Source of the DNA: Bacteroidales bacterium
Lineage (GTDB): Bacteria > Bacteroidota > Bacteroidia > Bacteroidales > TTA-H9
Assembly: GCA_028689615.1 (NCBI GenBank)
Contig: JAQVCV010000005.1
Span: 48,415 to 112,414, forward strand
DNA: 64,000 bases
Reading direction: 5' to 3'
A program made the translations under genes and the position numbers. The notes under the pieces were generated by a model. The model made no database searches and was not told where the DNA came from. It was given only the letters and a program-made list of their open reading frames with translations. Positions 24,581 to 33,193 of this stretch are shown here, piece by piece; positions within the stretch are counted from its first letter, which is position 1, and each line of letters starts with the position of its first letter.

Positions 24581-25042
24581 ATGATTACTGATATAATCAA
24601 CAACGCTGCTATTTACAGCAAACTACGACCTGGCATCAGGAAAGCGCTTATTTACGTGGTTCAAACGGACCTTGCGAAGTTGCCACCAGGCCAATACACT
24701 TTGGATGATTCGGGGCTAACAGCCATTATCAGCGAATACCAAACCCATGAATACATGCATGATAGATGGGAAGCACATAGAAAATTTATCGATGTTCAAT
24801 TCTTAATTAAAGGAGCTGAAAACATGGGTTATACCTTCAATCCTCCGAAGAGTACTACCATACCCTACAACGAGGGTAAGGATATTGTTTTTTACAATGC
24901 CGACGGTTTTCAATTTCCGTTTACCGAAAACTGCTTCGCTGTGTTTTACCCTGGCGAATTGCACCAGCCAGGAATATGCAATGGCAATCCCTTGCCGGTA
25001 AAAAAGATAGTAATTAAGGTCCCGTTCAACGAATGTGAATAA
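24581..25042 (+). CDS. YhcH/YjgK/YiaL-family protein (DUF386, cupin-like)
   Basis: 153 residues. Typical segments: EYQTHEYMHDRWEAHRKFIDVQFLIKGAE (about 50-78), with the HRKFIDVQ metal-site motif, and FYPGELHQPGI. The family is a metal-dependent beta-barrel often found beside sialic-acid and 2-keto-sugar genes; NanQ/YhcH helps anomer interconversion of sialic acids. Its start codon directly follows the transketolase stop. Confidence 0.85.
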   Translation: MITDIINNAAIYSKLRPGIRKALIYVVQTDLAKLPPGQYTLDDSGLTAIISEYQTHEYMHDRWEAHRKFIDVQFLIKGAENMGYTFNPPKSTTIPYNEGKDIVFYNADGFQFPFTENCFAVFYPGELHQPGICNGNPLPVKKIVIKVPFNECE

Positions 25043-25048
25043 TCACAA

Positions 25049-26362
25049 ATGAACAGCGTTACATTTAACCCCAGCTATCCGGTTATTGACGAGTCGAATA
25101 AGCTGTATAACAGAGCTACCGGACTCATCCCCGGCTATACTCAAACTATGGCTAAAGGCCCCACACAGCATGTAAATGGAGTGGCTCCCAAATATTTGGT
25201 AAAAGGCAGGGGATGCCGTGTGTGGGATGTTGACGGCAACGAATACCTTGACCTCAATATGGCTATCGGACCCATGTCGCTTGGATATGGCTACCCCGCT
25301 ACCGATCAGGCCATCAGGCAACAATTGGATAACGGTATCACCTTCTCAATGATGCATCCCTTAGAGGTTGAAGTGGCCGAACTGATTCAGGACGTTGTTC
25401 CCTACACAGAATCCGTACGCTATTGCAAAACCGGTGCTGAAGCCACCAGTGCAGCCATAAGAGTGGCCAGAGCATTTACGGGCAGAAATCGCATTTTATG
25501 CTCAGGTTACCATGGCTGGCACGACTGGTATGCAGGAACTATTGCGCGGAACTCTGGGGTTCCGGGGCCGGTAAGATTTCTGACTGGCACCTTCAAATAC
25601 AACGACATCGATTCCTTAATCAATCTTCTCGATGAAACAGTAGCAGCTGTCATTCTTGAACCGGTAATCTTTGAAGAACCGCAAAATGATTTTTTAGAGA
25701 AATTGGCCAATTTGTGTCACAAAAACGGTTCCCTGCTCATTTTCGACGAAATGTGGACTGGATTCAGAATCGCGTTGGGCGGAGCCCAGCAATATTTCAA
25801 GGTTCGCGCCGATTTGGCCACCTTCTCGAAGGCTATTGCCAACGGGATGCCGTTAGGTGTGCTCACCGGACGACACGACGTGATGAAACTCTTTGAAAAC
25901 GACGTGTTTTTTTACAGTACTTTCGGTGGAGAAGCTTTATCGTTGGCTGCCGCCAAAGCAACAATCAACGAGATGCAGCAGAAAAATGTAATAGAATACA
26001 TTAACGCTATCGGGTCCAAACTTAAAACAGGCATGACCAATATATTGCGTCAAGCTGGTGTTAATTACCTGAAAATAATTGGCTATCCTTATCGAACAAC
26101 CGTTTGGATCGATCCCCAGGCAGGCGATCCCCTTCTTCTCAAATCTTATTTGCAACAAGAAATGCTTAAAAGAGGCGTGCTGTGGAGCGGATTTCAAACT
26201 CTTAGCTTTTCGCACACCGAAGATGACATCACTTATCTGTTAAAGGTATGGGACGAGGTGGTTTATTTACTCCACGACGCCCTTCTCAACGAAGACGTTG
26301 CCAACCGTTTGCGCGGACTTCCCGTGGAGCCTGTATTCAGAACTACAGGTTTAAATAAATAG
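25049..26362 (+). CDS. Class III PLP aminotransferase (glutamate-1-semialdehyde aminomutase-like)
   Basis: 437 residues. PLP motifs: CKTGAEATSAAIRVARA (about 129-145), YHGWHDWY, LIFDEMWTGFR with the Asp that contacts the PLP nitrogen, and TFSKAIANGMPLG with the Schiff-base Lys. Similar to HemL but with a substrate-variable N-terminus. In this operon it probably adds an amino group to a keto- or aldehyde-sugar or moves one within it, rather than making 5-aminolevulinate (inference). 6 nt after YhcH and 8 nt before the SDR. Confidence 0.88.
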   Translation: MNSVTFNPSYPVIDESNKLYNRATGLIPGYTQTMAKGPTQHVNGVAPKYLVKGRGCRVWDVDGNEYLDLNMAIGPMSLGYGYPATDQAIRQQLDNGITFSMMHPLEVEVAELIQDVVPYTESVRYCKTGAEATSAAIRVARAFTGRNRILCSGYHGWHDWYAGTIARNSGVPGPVRFLTGTFKYNDIDSLINLLDETVAAVILEPVIFEEPQNDFLEKLANLCHKNGSLLIFDEMWTGFRIALGGAQQYFKVRADLATFSKAIANGMPLGVLTGRHDVMKLFENDVFFYSTFGGEALSLAAAKATINEMQQKNVIEYINAIGSKLKTGMTNILRQAGVNYLKIIGYPYRTTVWIDPQAGDPLLLKSYLQQEMLKRGVLWSGFQTLSFSHTEDDITYLLKVWDEVVYLLHDALLNEDVANRLRGLPVEPVFRTTGLNK

Positions 26363-26370
26363 AAAAAGGC

Positions 26371-27177
26371 ATGACAAAAATTTTCTCATTGACAGGAAAA
26401 ACAGCCCTTGTTACAGGTGCGGGAGGACTGTTGGGGAAAGCACATTGCAAGGCACTTGCCGATGCCGGTGCTACCGTGGTGGCTGCCGATCTTGCCATAG
26501 AATCGGCTGAGCATTCAATAGATTTTGACAAAGAAAGGCATCTGGCCTTGGCCCTTGATGTTACAAGCCCCGTGAGTGTGGCTGAAGCATTGAAACAGGT
26601 AACCGACCGTTTCGGACGCGTTGACATCCTTGTGAACAATGCAGCCGTGAACGACATGGTGGAAGACCCTAAAGCCTCAGCAGAGCTCTCGAAATTCGAG
26701 AACTACCCGCTTGAGCTTTGGAACCGGTCGCTGCAGGTGAACCTCACAGGGGTGTTTCTTTGCTCGCAGGCCTTTGGCAGTTGGATGGCCGCAAATGGCG
26801 GCGGTTCCATCATCAATATTGCATCCACCTACGGAATTACCGCCCCCGACCAGTCGCTCTATACTAACGAGGCCGGCGAACAGACATTCCACAAACCCCC
26901 GGCCTACTCGGTAACCAAAGGTGGGGTGCTGATGTTTACCCGCTACCTGGCAGCCTATTGGGGAAACCAAAAAGTGAGAGTCAACGCCTTATCGCCGGGA
27001 GGCGTGTTGAATGGTCAGAGCGATTTCTTCGTAGCCCAATACGCTAAGCGCACTCCCCTCGGGCGCATGGCGCACCGCGACGATTACATGGGAGCCATTG
27101 TTTTCCTGGCAAGTGATTCTTCGGCCTACATGACAGGCGCTAACCTTGTGGTTGACGGAGGGTGGACGATATGGTAA
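26371..27177 (+). CDS. SDR-family oxidoreductase
   Basis: 268 residues, classical short-chain dehydrogenase: NAD(P) loop TGAGGLLG (residues 12-19), LVNNAAVND (NNAG-type motif), Ser in IINIASTYG, YSVTKGG (catalytic Tyr and Lys) and the C-terminal ANLVVDGGWTIW. It likely oxidises or reduces a hydroxyl/keto group of the operon's sugar, perhaps preparing the keto group used by the aminotransferase. Its stop overlaps the start of the HAD gene. Confidence 0.9.
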   Translation: MTKIFSLTGKTALVTGAGGLLGKAHCKALADAGATVVAADLAIESAEHSIDFDKERHLALALDVTSPVSVAEALKQVTDRFGRVDILVNNAAVNDMVEDPKASAELSKFENYPLELWNRSLQVNLTGVFLCSQAFGSWMAANGGGSIINIASTYGITAPDQSLYTNEAGEQTFHKPPAYSVTKGGVLMFTRYLAAYWGNQKVRVNALSPGGVLNGQSDFFVAQYAKRTPLGRMAHRDDYMGAIVFLASDSSAYMTGANLVVDGGWTIW

Positions 27178-27692
27178 ACAACACCTTACGAGAAAAAGCC
27201 AGAGCCATTAAACTAATGGTAACCGACTGCGACGGGGTACTCACCGACGGCTGCGCGTGGTACAGCGATAGTGGGGAAGCCATGAAACGGTTTTCGCTTC
27301 GCGATGGCATGGGGGTGGAGAGGCTAAGGAAGCTGGCAGGCATCGAAACCGCCATCATCACTGGCGAGAGCACCTTAACCGTGAAACGACGAGCCGAAAA
27401 ACTACGCATACAAAACCTCTTCCAGGGGATCAGCGATAAAGGCGAATGTCTGACCCAACTGGCCTCACAACTTGGTTTGGAGCTCAACGAAATAGCCTAC
27501 ATTGGCGACGACGTAAACGATCTGTCTGCCATCAAACTCTGCGGCCTTTCGGCTGCACCCGCCGATGCCTTCGAAGGCATCACTCAAACCGTTGATTACC
27601 TAACCCAAAGAAAAGGAGGCGACGGAGCTTTCCGCGAATTTGCCGAATTAATTATCCATTCACAAACAGAAAAAACAGACTCAAATGAGTAA
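27171..27692 (+). CDS. KdsC-like HAD phosphatase
   Basis: 173 residues from the ATG at 27171 (ATGGTAA overlaps the SDR stop). HAD motifs: MVTDCDGVLTDG (nucleophile Asp), IITGES (motif II), Lys in the KRRAEKL area, and YIGDDVNDLSAI (motif IV). This is the type C0 HAD class of KdsC and Neu5Ac-9-phosphatase-like enzymes. It is predicted to remove the phosphate from the NeuB product. Overlaps neuB-like by 8 nt. Confidence 0.88.
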   Translation: MVNNTLREKARAIKLMVTDCDGVLTDGCAWYSDSGEAMKRFSLRDGMGVERLRKLAGIETAIITGESTLTVKRRAEKLRIQNLFQGISDKGECLTQLASQLGLELNEIAYIGDDVNDLSAIKLCGLSAAPADAFEGITQTVDYLTQRKGGDGAFREFAELIIHSQTEKTDSNE

Positions 27693-28560
27693 TATAAAAA
27701 TTGGAGAAAAAACCATCGGGACAGGCGAACCTGTGTACATCATAGCCGAAATAGGGATAAACCACAACGGATCGATTGAAACAGCCAAAAGACTGATTGA
27801 CGGGGCTTTATTTGCCGGATGCAATGCGGTGAAATTCCAGAAGCGAACCCCAGAAATATGTACTCCCCGCGATCAGTGGGATCTTGAGCGCGACACCCCC
27901 TGGGGCCGAATGACCTACATCGAGTATAGGCACAAAGTGGAGTTTAACTTCGATCAATATGCCGAGATTGATGCCTACTGCCATCAGAGGGGCATAGACT
28001 GGTTCGCGTCGCCATGGGATGTTGAGGCACTTCAATTTTTACTACAGTTCGATCCGAAGGTAATCAAACTAGCATCAGCATCACTTACCGACAACGAATT
28101 GCTCAAAGCTGCCCATGCTTCAGGTAAACCCATTATGCTCAGTACAGGGATGTCAACTATCGAGCAGGTAAAAGCTGCCGTAGCACTCACGGGCACCGAC
28201 AAACTTTTACTGGCTCAGGCCACATCAACTTACCCTAGCAAGGTGGAAGAACTAAACCTGACTGTAATTCGCACTTACATGGAACTGTTCCCCGGTGTTC
28301 CGATAGGCTATTCAGGGCATGAAACCGGGTTGGCTCCCACGTTGGCTGCTGTTGCCCTCGGGGCAAGTTTCGTAGAGCGACACATCACCCTCGACAGAGC
28401 CATGTGGGGAACCGACCAGGCAGCCTCGGTTGAGATTGGGGGTATGTTCAGGCTGGTTAAAGACATTCGCGACATTGAAAAAGCATTGGGTGACGGACAA
28501 AAAAGAGTGTTCGACAGCGAATTGGGTCCCATGAAGAAACTCCGAAAGCACTCCGCATAA
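27685..28560 (+). CDS. NeuB-like 2-keto-3-deoxy-acid (nonulosonate-type) synthase, short form
   Basis: 291 residues. TIM-barrel NeuB motifs: IIAEIGINHNGS (about 17-28), AVKFQKRTPE, DWFASPWD, IKLASASLTD, IMLSTGMST, LLLAQATSTYPS and IGYSGHETGLAPT, and ERHITLDRAMWGTD near the end. It condenses phosphoenolpyruvate with an aldose or its phosphate. The C-terminal antifreeze-like (SAF) domain present in sialic acid, legionaminic and pseudaminic acid synthases is missing; usual length is about 340-350. The following phosphatase logic suggests a phosphorylated substrate. Confidence 0.88.
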   Translation: MSNIKIGEKTIGTGEPVYIIAEIGINHNGSIETAKRLIDGALFAGCNAVKFQKRTPEICTPRDQWDLERDTPWGRMTYIEYRHKVEFNFDQYAEIDAYCHQRGIDWFASPWDVEALQFLLQFDPKVIKLASASLTDNELLKAAHASGKPIMLSTGMSTIEQVKAAVALTGTDKLLLAQATSTYPSKVEELNLTVIRTYMELFPGVPIGYSGHETGLAPTLAAVALGASFVERHITLDRAMWGTDQAASVEIGGMFRLVKDIRDIEKALGDGQKRVFDSELGPMKKLRKHSA

Positions 28561-28581
28561 CCCACTGAGACTTGCAACACC

Positions 28582-29133
28582 ATGAAATACCTGATAACCT
28601 GCGCCCTCCTCGTGATGGCGATCAGCATGGCAGCACAACAAGTTGAAGGCACCTGGAAACCAGGTCCTGTTCGTGTTTCCAATGCACGATCGAAACCCGG
28701 CAACCAGACGCTCTTCTACATCGAACGCAACAAGAATGCAAATACCGTTTTCTACGACGCCAATTTCATCAGCCCCGGCGTGCTTGATCCCGACAAGCCT
28801 ATTGATGTATATTACATCCTCTACGCAGTTGACGGAAAACGACAAAACCTGAGCGTGATAGAAAGAATGCTGGCATATGGTTATGATGCCGAACAAACAG
28901 GTCACAATCAATTCAAAATCAAACTGAAAGCATTCCCTCAACGTCTTATCGAGTTATCGGTTGACAATAAAGGGAAAGCACATGCCATCATTAAAATCAA
29001 TGGAGAAAAGAGTTTGCTTCAACGTATATATGTTAAAGCTAAACCCAAATTCTATACAACAGTGGAATATGTGGAATTGCATGGTAAAAATGAAAAAACC
29101 AGCGATAACGAACTTGAAACCATTCACAATTAA
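28582..29133 (+). CDS. Secreted DUF4833-type protein
   Basis: 183 residues with a signal peptide (about 1-19, MAAQQ). The central part (FYIERNKNANTVFYDANF, VYYILYAVDG, IERMLAYGYDA) fits the DUF4833 pattern known from Bacteroidota, whose function is not known. It starts 22 nt after the synthase, so may share its transcript, but the product is exported and need not belong to the pathway. Confidence 0.75.
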   Translation: MKYLITCALLVMAISMAAQQVEGTWKPGPVRVSNARSKPGNQTLFYIERNKNANTVFYDANFISPGVLDPDKPIDVYYILYAVDGKRQNLSVIERMLAYGYDAEQTGHNQFKIKLKAFPQRLIELSVDNKGKAHAIIKINGEKSLLQRIYVKAKPKFYTTVEYVELHGKNEKTSDNELETIHN

Positions 29134-29381
29134 TTTACATTATATTTACAATTAAAGAACCATGTTTTATTAAATAACACATAAACAACAACTTAGAATT
29201 CATCAAAATCAAATTAAACAATTAATCAGCATTTTTATATTAATTATTCATTATAAAACTCAACACCTCGTTCACTTAAACGATAAAAATCACCATATCA
29301 ACAATTTACAAATCAACTATTTATTAACAAGCATTTAACTGTTCTTACCATTCGTTTAACGTAGAGGTTAAACCAATCTCA

Positions 29382-29389
29382 TAGTTTTG
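29382..29389 (+). promoter_or_regulatory. -7 box of the TonB receptor gene
   Basis: TAGTTTTG matches TAnnTTTG, 28 nt before the ATG at 29417. The preceding 240 bp are very AT-rich and gene-free. Confidence 0.5.
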
Positions 29390-29416
29390 CAGCGTTAAAT
29401 AAACTATTTTTTCTTC

Positions 29417-32302
29417 ATGCGTTATCTGTACAAAACTTCTGTTTTGCTGTTGTTACTAGCTTTGCCAACACTCCTCCATTCTCAGAGAGGAACCATAAAA
29501 GGGGTTGTTAAAGACCAAAAATCAGGAGAGACACTACCCGGTGTCAATGTTTACCTTCAGGACAACCCAAACTTCGGTGCTTCTACCGATTTAGACGGGA
29601 ACTATACGATAATAAACATTCCAAAAGGAACCTACAATTTGATCGCCAGTAGTTTGTCATTTAAAACCGAAACCATCAGGGGTGTGGTGGTTGCGGGGTC
29701 ACGCAACACGGTAGTAAACATTAAACTTAGCGAATCAGTATCAGAAATTGAAGGCGTAACGATTGTTGCTGCTAAAAGAACCGACTCCGACATCTCGATG
29801 ATTAGCACGATCAAGCAAAACAACCTGGTTGTAAATGGAATTTCGGCCCAACAGATCAGCCGCTCGCAGGACAAAGATGCATCTGAGGTGATCCGTAGGG
29901 TTCCGGGGATTACCATCATGGACGACCGTTTCGTGGTAGTACGCGGACTTACGGAGCGATACAACAGTGTGATGCTCAACAGCACCAGTTCGCCAAGTAC
30001 CGAAACCGACCAGCGGGCATTTTCGTTCGATGTTATTCCCAGCAACATGATCGACAATATTTTAGTTTATAAAACCCCCGCCCCTGAGCTACCTACCGAC
30101 TTTGCAGGGGCAGCAATTCAGATTTTTACAAAGAATACCACCGACGAAAACCATTTTGGTGTTTCGTATCAGGCATCTTACCAGGAAGGATCGACATTTA
30201 AAGATTTCTATTCGTACAAAGGTGGCGGAACCGACTGGTTAGGTTTTGACAATGGCTCGAGGCAACTACCCTCGATTGTTCCTTCAACGGAAGAAATGCA
30301 TGTGTTACAAACATTTAGTGACGGTTTGCCATTGGAACTGGTTGCCGCCAGAAAGGCTAAACTGACTGAAATTGCCAGGTCGTTCAACAAGACTTCAACG
30401 GCTACGAAGTCAACAGCCCCCTTCGACAACAAAATTGGAGTTGACCTGACGTTTCAGAAGAAACTTGGCAAATTAAAAATTAACAACATCACTTCGCTAA
30501 ATTATAAATACGGATTTTCAACGAATCAGATATTCAAGGCTACTTATCAGGCTTATGACGAGATCAAAGATTCCAGTATTTATACCTACAAGCTGACTGA
30601 CGACATTTATGCCCAGAAAGTTCAACTGGGCGGTATCCACAATTGGGCATTCTCTACCCCAAAATCGGTTTATGAATTCAGAAATCTGGTGAATCAGATT
30701 GGTAATTCCCGTACAATATTAAGAAACTCGACCGATTACTACCGCAATGGCAACAAGGTAAAGGCCTACGAATTGGGATACAGCAGTCGGCTGATCTATT
30801 CAGGTCAGGTGAGTGGAACTCATAGATTTTCGGACGATAAAACCAAGATTAATTGGAATTTGGGTTACAGTTTTGCCGGAAAAGACGAACCAGATGTTCG
30901 CAGGATCTATACCTATGCTACCCGAACAACCGATACTGCAGGAAATGAAATTTACCTGCCGTACGTGCTCGACTACGCCGCAACAGTGAATACCGAGTCA
31001 AATGGCAGATTGTTTTCTTATACAGGCGAAAACATCTATACTGCTTCCGTCAATTTTTCCCGTTCGCTGGATATTCAAAACTGGACTCCTGAAATAAAGG
31101 CAGGAATCTTTGTTGAGGACAAGAACCGTGGTTTTGATTTGCGAACTTTTGGTATGGCCAGGGCAGTTCCCTCGATGATGTTCAACAATTCAATCCTTTC
31201 GCAACCTTTGGACAGCATCTATGCTGATACCAATTTCAACTATTTCAATGGTGTGAAGCTTGAAGAAAACACGGCACCAGAGTATTCCTATAAAGCTACT
31301 ACCAAGACTTATGCAGGTTACATCGCCGTAAAAATTCCGGTTGGAAACCGCATCAACATCTATGGCGGTGTCAGGGCAGAATCGTTTTACAGGAAGTTGA
31401 GCGACTTCCAGAGTGAAAAATCGACTGACCCTGATATTGTTGCCGATACCTTCGCTTTTTATCCATCGGTGAATCTATCCTATTCCTTCACGAATAGATC
31501 GCTGATAAGGTTTTCGTACGGACAAACCGTTAACCGCCCGGAGTATCGTGAAATAGCTCCCTACGCGTTTTATGATTTTGAACAGTCGGCTACCATATAC
31601 GGTAATAAAGACTTGAAAGACAGTTATGTCAAAAACTATGATGCCCGTTTCGAGTTCTATCCCACGCTGGCAGAAATGGTGAGCTTAGGGGTGTTTTACA
31701 AAACCTTTACGAATCCAATCGAATTAAACTTGTTTCCGTCAAGTAATGGCTGGGATTTCGTAGCAGTTAACTCGATCAAAGCCGAGAGCTATGGTTTCGA
31801 AATGGAATTACGGAAATCGTTGGCCTTTTTGACGACCGGCTTTACCGGACGTTTCTTCGATAACCTCTCAGTTTCATTGAATGCCTCCTACATCGAGGGT
31901 ACGGTTGAGAAAGAGGATGGTTATGTTCGCGATAAAAAGAGGGTTCTCTTCGGGCAATCGCCCTACATTGTCAATGCCGGCCTTTATTACATTGATGCTG
32001 AAACCGATCTTTCAGTAAGTATTCTTTACAATGTCATCGGGAAACGGCTTGTGGTGGTAGGTACGCCAACCATTCCCAATGTGTTTGAGCATCCGAGGCA
32101 TATTGTCGATTTTACCGTGTCGAAACGCATCGGAACATACTGGAGCCTGAAAGCGGGTGTCAAGGATTTATTTAATTCTGAAGTCATTTACAGGCAAACC
32201 TTCGACGTTACCATCGACGGGAATACTGTTCAGCGGATTCAGGATATGAAGCGCTTTACACCCGGTCGTTCGTTTTCAGTCACTCTTTCTTACAGTTTTT
32301 AA
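29417..32302 (+). CDS. TonB-dependent outer-membrane receptor
   Basis: 961 residues. Signal peptide (1-22, ...LLHSQ), carboxypeptidase-regulatory-like domain (about 25-105, GTIKGVVKDQKSGETLPGVN, with TDLDGNYTI), plug domain (about 140-245, with DASEVIRRVPGI and VRGLTERYNSVML), then a beta-barrel ending in the C-terminal aromatic FSVTLSYSF. It imports a substrate across the outer membrane using TonB energy. No SusD-like partner follows; instead cohesin-like secreted proteins do, so this is not a classic polysaccharide utilisation locus. The substrate is unknown. Confidence 0.93.
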   Translation: MRYLYKTSVLLLLLALPTLLHSQRGTIKGVVKDQKSGETLPGVNVYLQDNPNFGASTDLDGNYTIINIPKGTYNLIASSLSFKTETIRGVVVAGSRNTVVNIKLSESVSEIEGVTIVAAKRTDSDISMISTIKQNNLVVNGISAQQISRSQDKDASEVIRRVPGITIMDDRFVVVRGLTERYNSVMLNSTSSPSTETDQRAFSFDVIPSNMIDNILVYKTPAPELPTDFAGAAIQIFTKNTTDENHFGVSYQASYQEGSTFKDFYSYKGGGTDWLGFDNGSRQLPSIVPSTEEMHVLQTFSDGLPLELVAARKAKLTEIARSFNKTSTATKSTAPFDNKIGVDLTFQKKLGKLKINNITSLNYKYGFSTNQIFKATYQAYDEIKDSSIYTYKLTDDIYAQKVQLGGIHNWAFSTPKSVYEFRNLVNQIGNSRTILRNSTDYYRNGNKVKAYELGYSSRLIYSGQVSGTHRFSDDKTKINWNLGYSFAGKDEPDVRRIYTYATRTTDTAGNEIYLPYVLDYAATVNTESNGRLFSYTGENIYTASVNFSRSLDIQNWTPEIKAGIFVEDKNRGFDLRTFGMARAVPSMMFNNSILSQPLDSIYADTNFNYFNGVKLEENTAPEYSYKATTKTYAGYIAVKIPVGNRINIYGGVRAESFYRKLSDFQSEKSTDPDIVADTFAFYPSVNLSYSFTNRSLIRFSYGQTVNRPEYREIAPYAFYDFEQSATIYGNKDLKDSYVKNYDARFEFYPTLAEMVSLGVFYKTFTNPIELNLFPSSNGWDFVAVNSIKAESYGFEMELRKSLAFLTTGFTGRFFDNLSVSLNASYIEGTVEKEDGYVRDKKRVLFGQSPYIVNAGLYYIDAETDLSVSILYNVIGKRLVVVGTPTIPNVFEHPRHIVDFTVSKRIGTYWSLKAGVKDLFNSEVIYRQTFDVTIDGNTVQRIQDMKRFTPGRSFSVTLSYSF

Positions 32303-32350
32303 TTTAATTAACCTGTCATATCTAATTATAAATACTTAAAAATCATCTTT

Positions 32351-33163
32351 ATGAAAAATCTGATTTTACTTTTCGTTTTGGTAGTTCTTTCCATTGCAAG
32401 TTATGCCGACATCGTTGTGACGCTTCCAACCACGACAGCCACACCCGGAACAACAATCAATGTTCCGGTTGTTATAACCGGTGCAGATGCCGGAAACGGA
32501 GGAACAGCTATTGCTATGTCTGACATTCGCTTTACCTTCATCACTTCGGTACTCACCTATACAGGTGTTACCAACTTTTCCCCATTGATGAACCCAGCAG
32601 ACTGGTTGTATAATGGTAATAACACCAACGGCTTGTTTGCTGGCAACTGGATCGAACCCAATGAAAATGCAATTTCCCTACCTGATGGAACCACTCTATT
32701 CGAAGTTCAATTTACTGTTGTGCAAGGTATAAGTGCATTATCATTCGTTTCCGGGTATCCGGTCTTTGCCGATGCTGCATACAATCCTATTACTTCATCA
32801 GGTATAAACGGTCTTATAACTGGAAAAATCGCCGAACCTTCAAATTTTGCCACCAATTTCTCAGCACACAACATCATCCTCAATTGGACTGATGCCACTG
32901 GTGAACTGGCTCCTAACGGATACCTTATCAGAATGAGCGATCAGGGATTCCCCTATATCACTAATCCTGTAGATGGAACCCCGGTTGCTGACAGCCAAAC
33001 CGATAAAAATGTTTCTACCGGTATCCAGCAAACAATATTCTCAGGATTGACACCGAACACGGTCTATTATTTTAAGATATTCCCATACAGAGGCACGGGA
33101 TCTATTATTGACTACAAAACAGACGGAACAATTCCCGAAATTCAACTTTCGACAGCAGAGTAA
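32351..33163 (+). CDS. Secreted cohesin-like protein with fibronectin type III domain
   Basis: 270 residues. Signal peptide (1-19), then a cohesin-like beta-sandwich (about 20-155: VTLPTTTATPGTTINVPVVI, with IRFTFITSVLTYTGV and LFEVQFTV), then a fibronectin type III domain (about 160-270, IILNWTDATG, GLTPNTVYYFKIFPY). No T9SS sorting domain or lipid Cys is seen, so it may stay periplasmic or be bound by partners. No terminator separates it from the TonB gene (48 nt). Confidence 0.72.
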   Translation: MKNLILLFVLVVLSIASYADIVVTLPTTTATPGTTINVPVVITGADAGNGGTAIAMSDIRFTFITSVLTYTGVTNFSPLMNPADWLYNGNNTNGLFAGNWIEPNENAISLPDGTTLFEVQFTVVQGISALSFVSGYPVFADAAYNPITSSGINGLITGKIAEPSNFATNFSAHNIILNWTDATGELAPNGYLIRMSDQGFPYITNPVDGTPVADSQTDKNVSTGIQQTIFSGLTPNTVYYFKIFPYRGTGSIIDYKTDGTIPEIQLSTAE

Positions 33164-33193
33164 ATTATTTTTTTCTTACAATGACCTGTTAAT

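Noticed and set aside
25049..26362. HemL (glutamate-1-semialdehyde aminomutase) of haem synthesis
   Set aside because: The family is the same, but no other tetrapyrrole gene is near and the gene is embedded in the sugar operon, so a sugar substrate is more likely.
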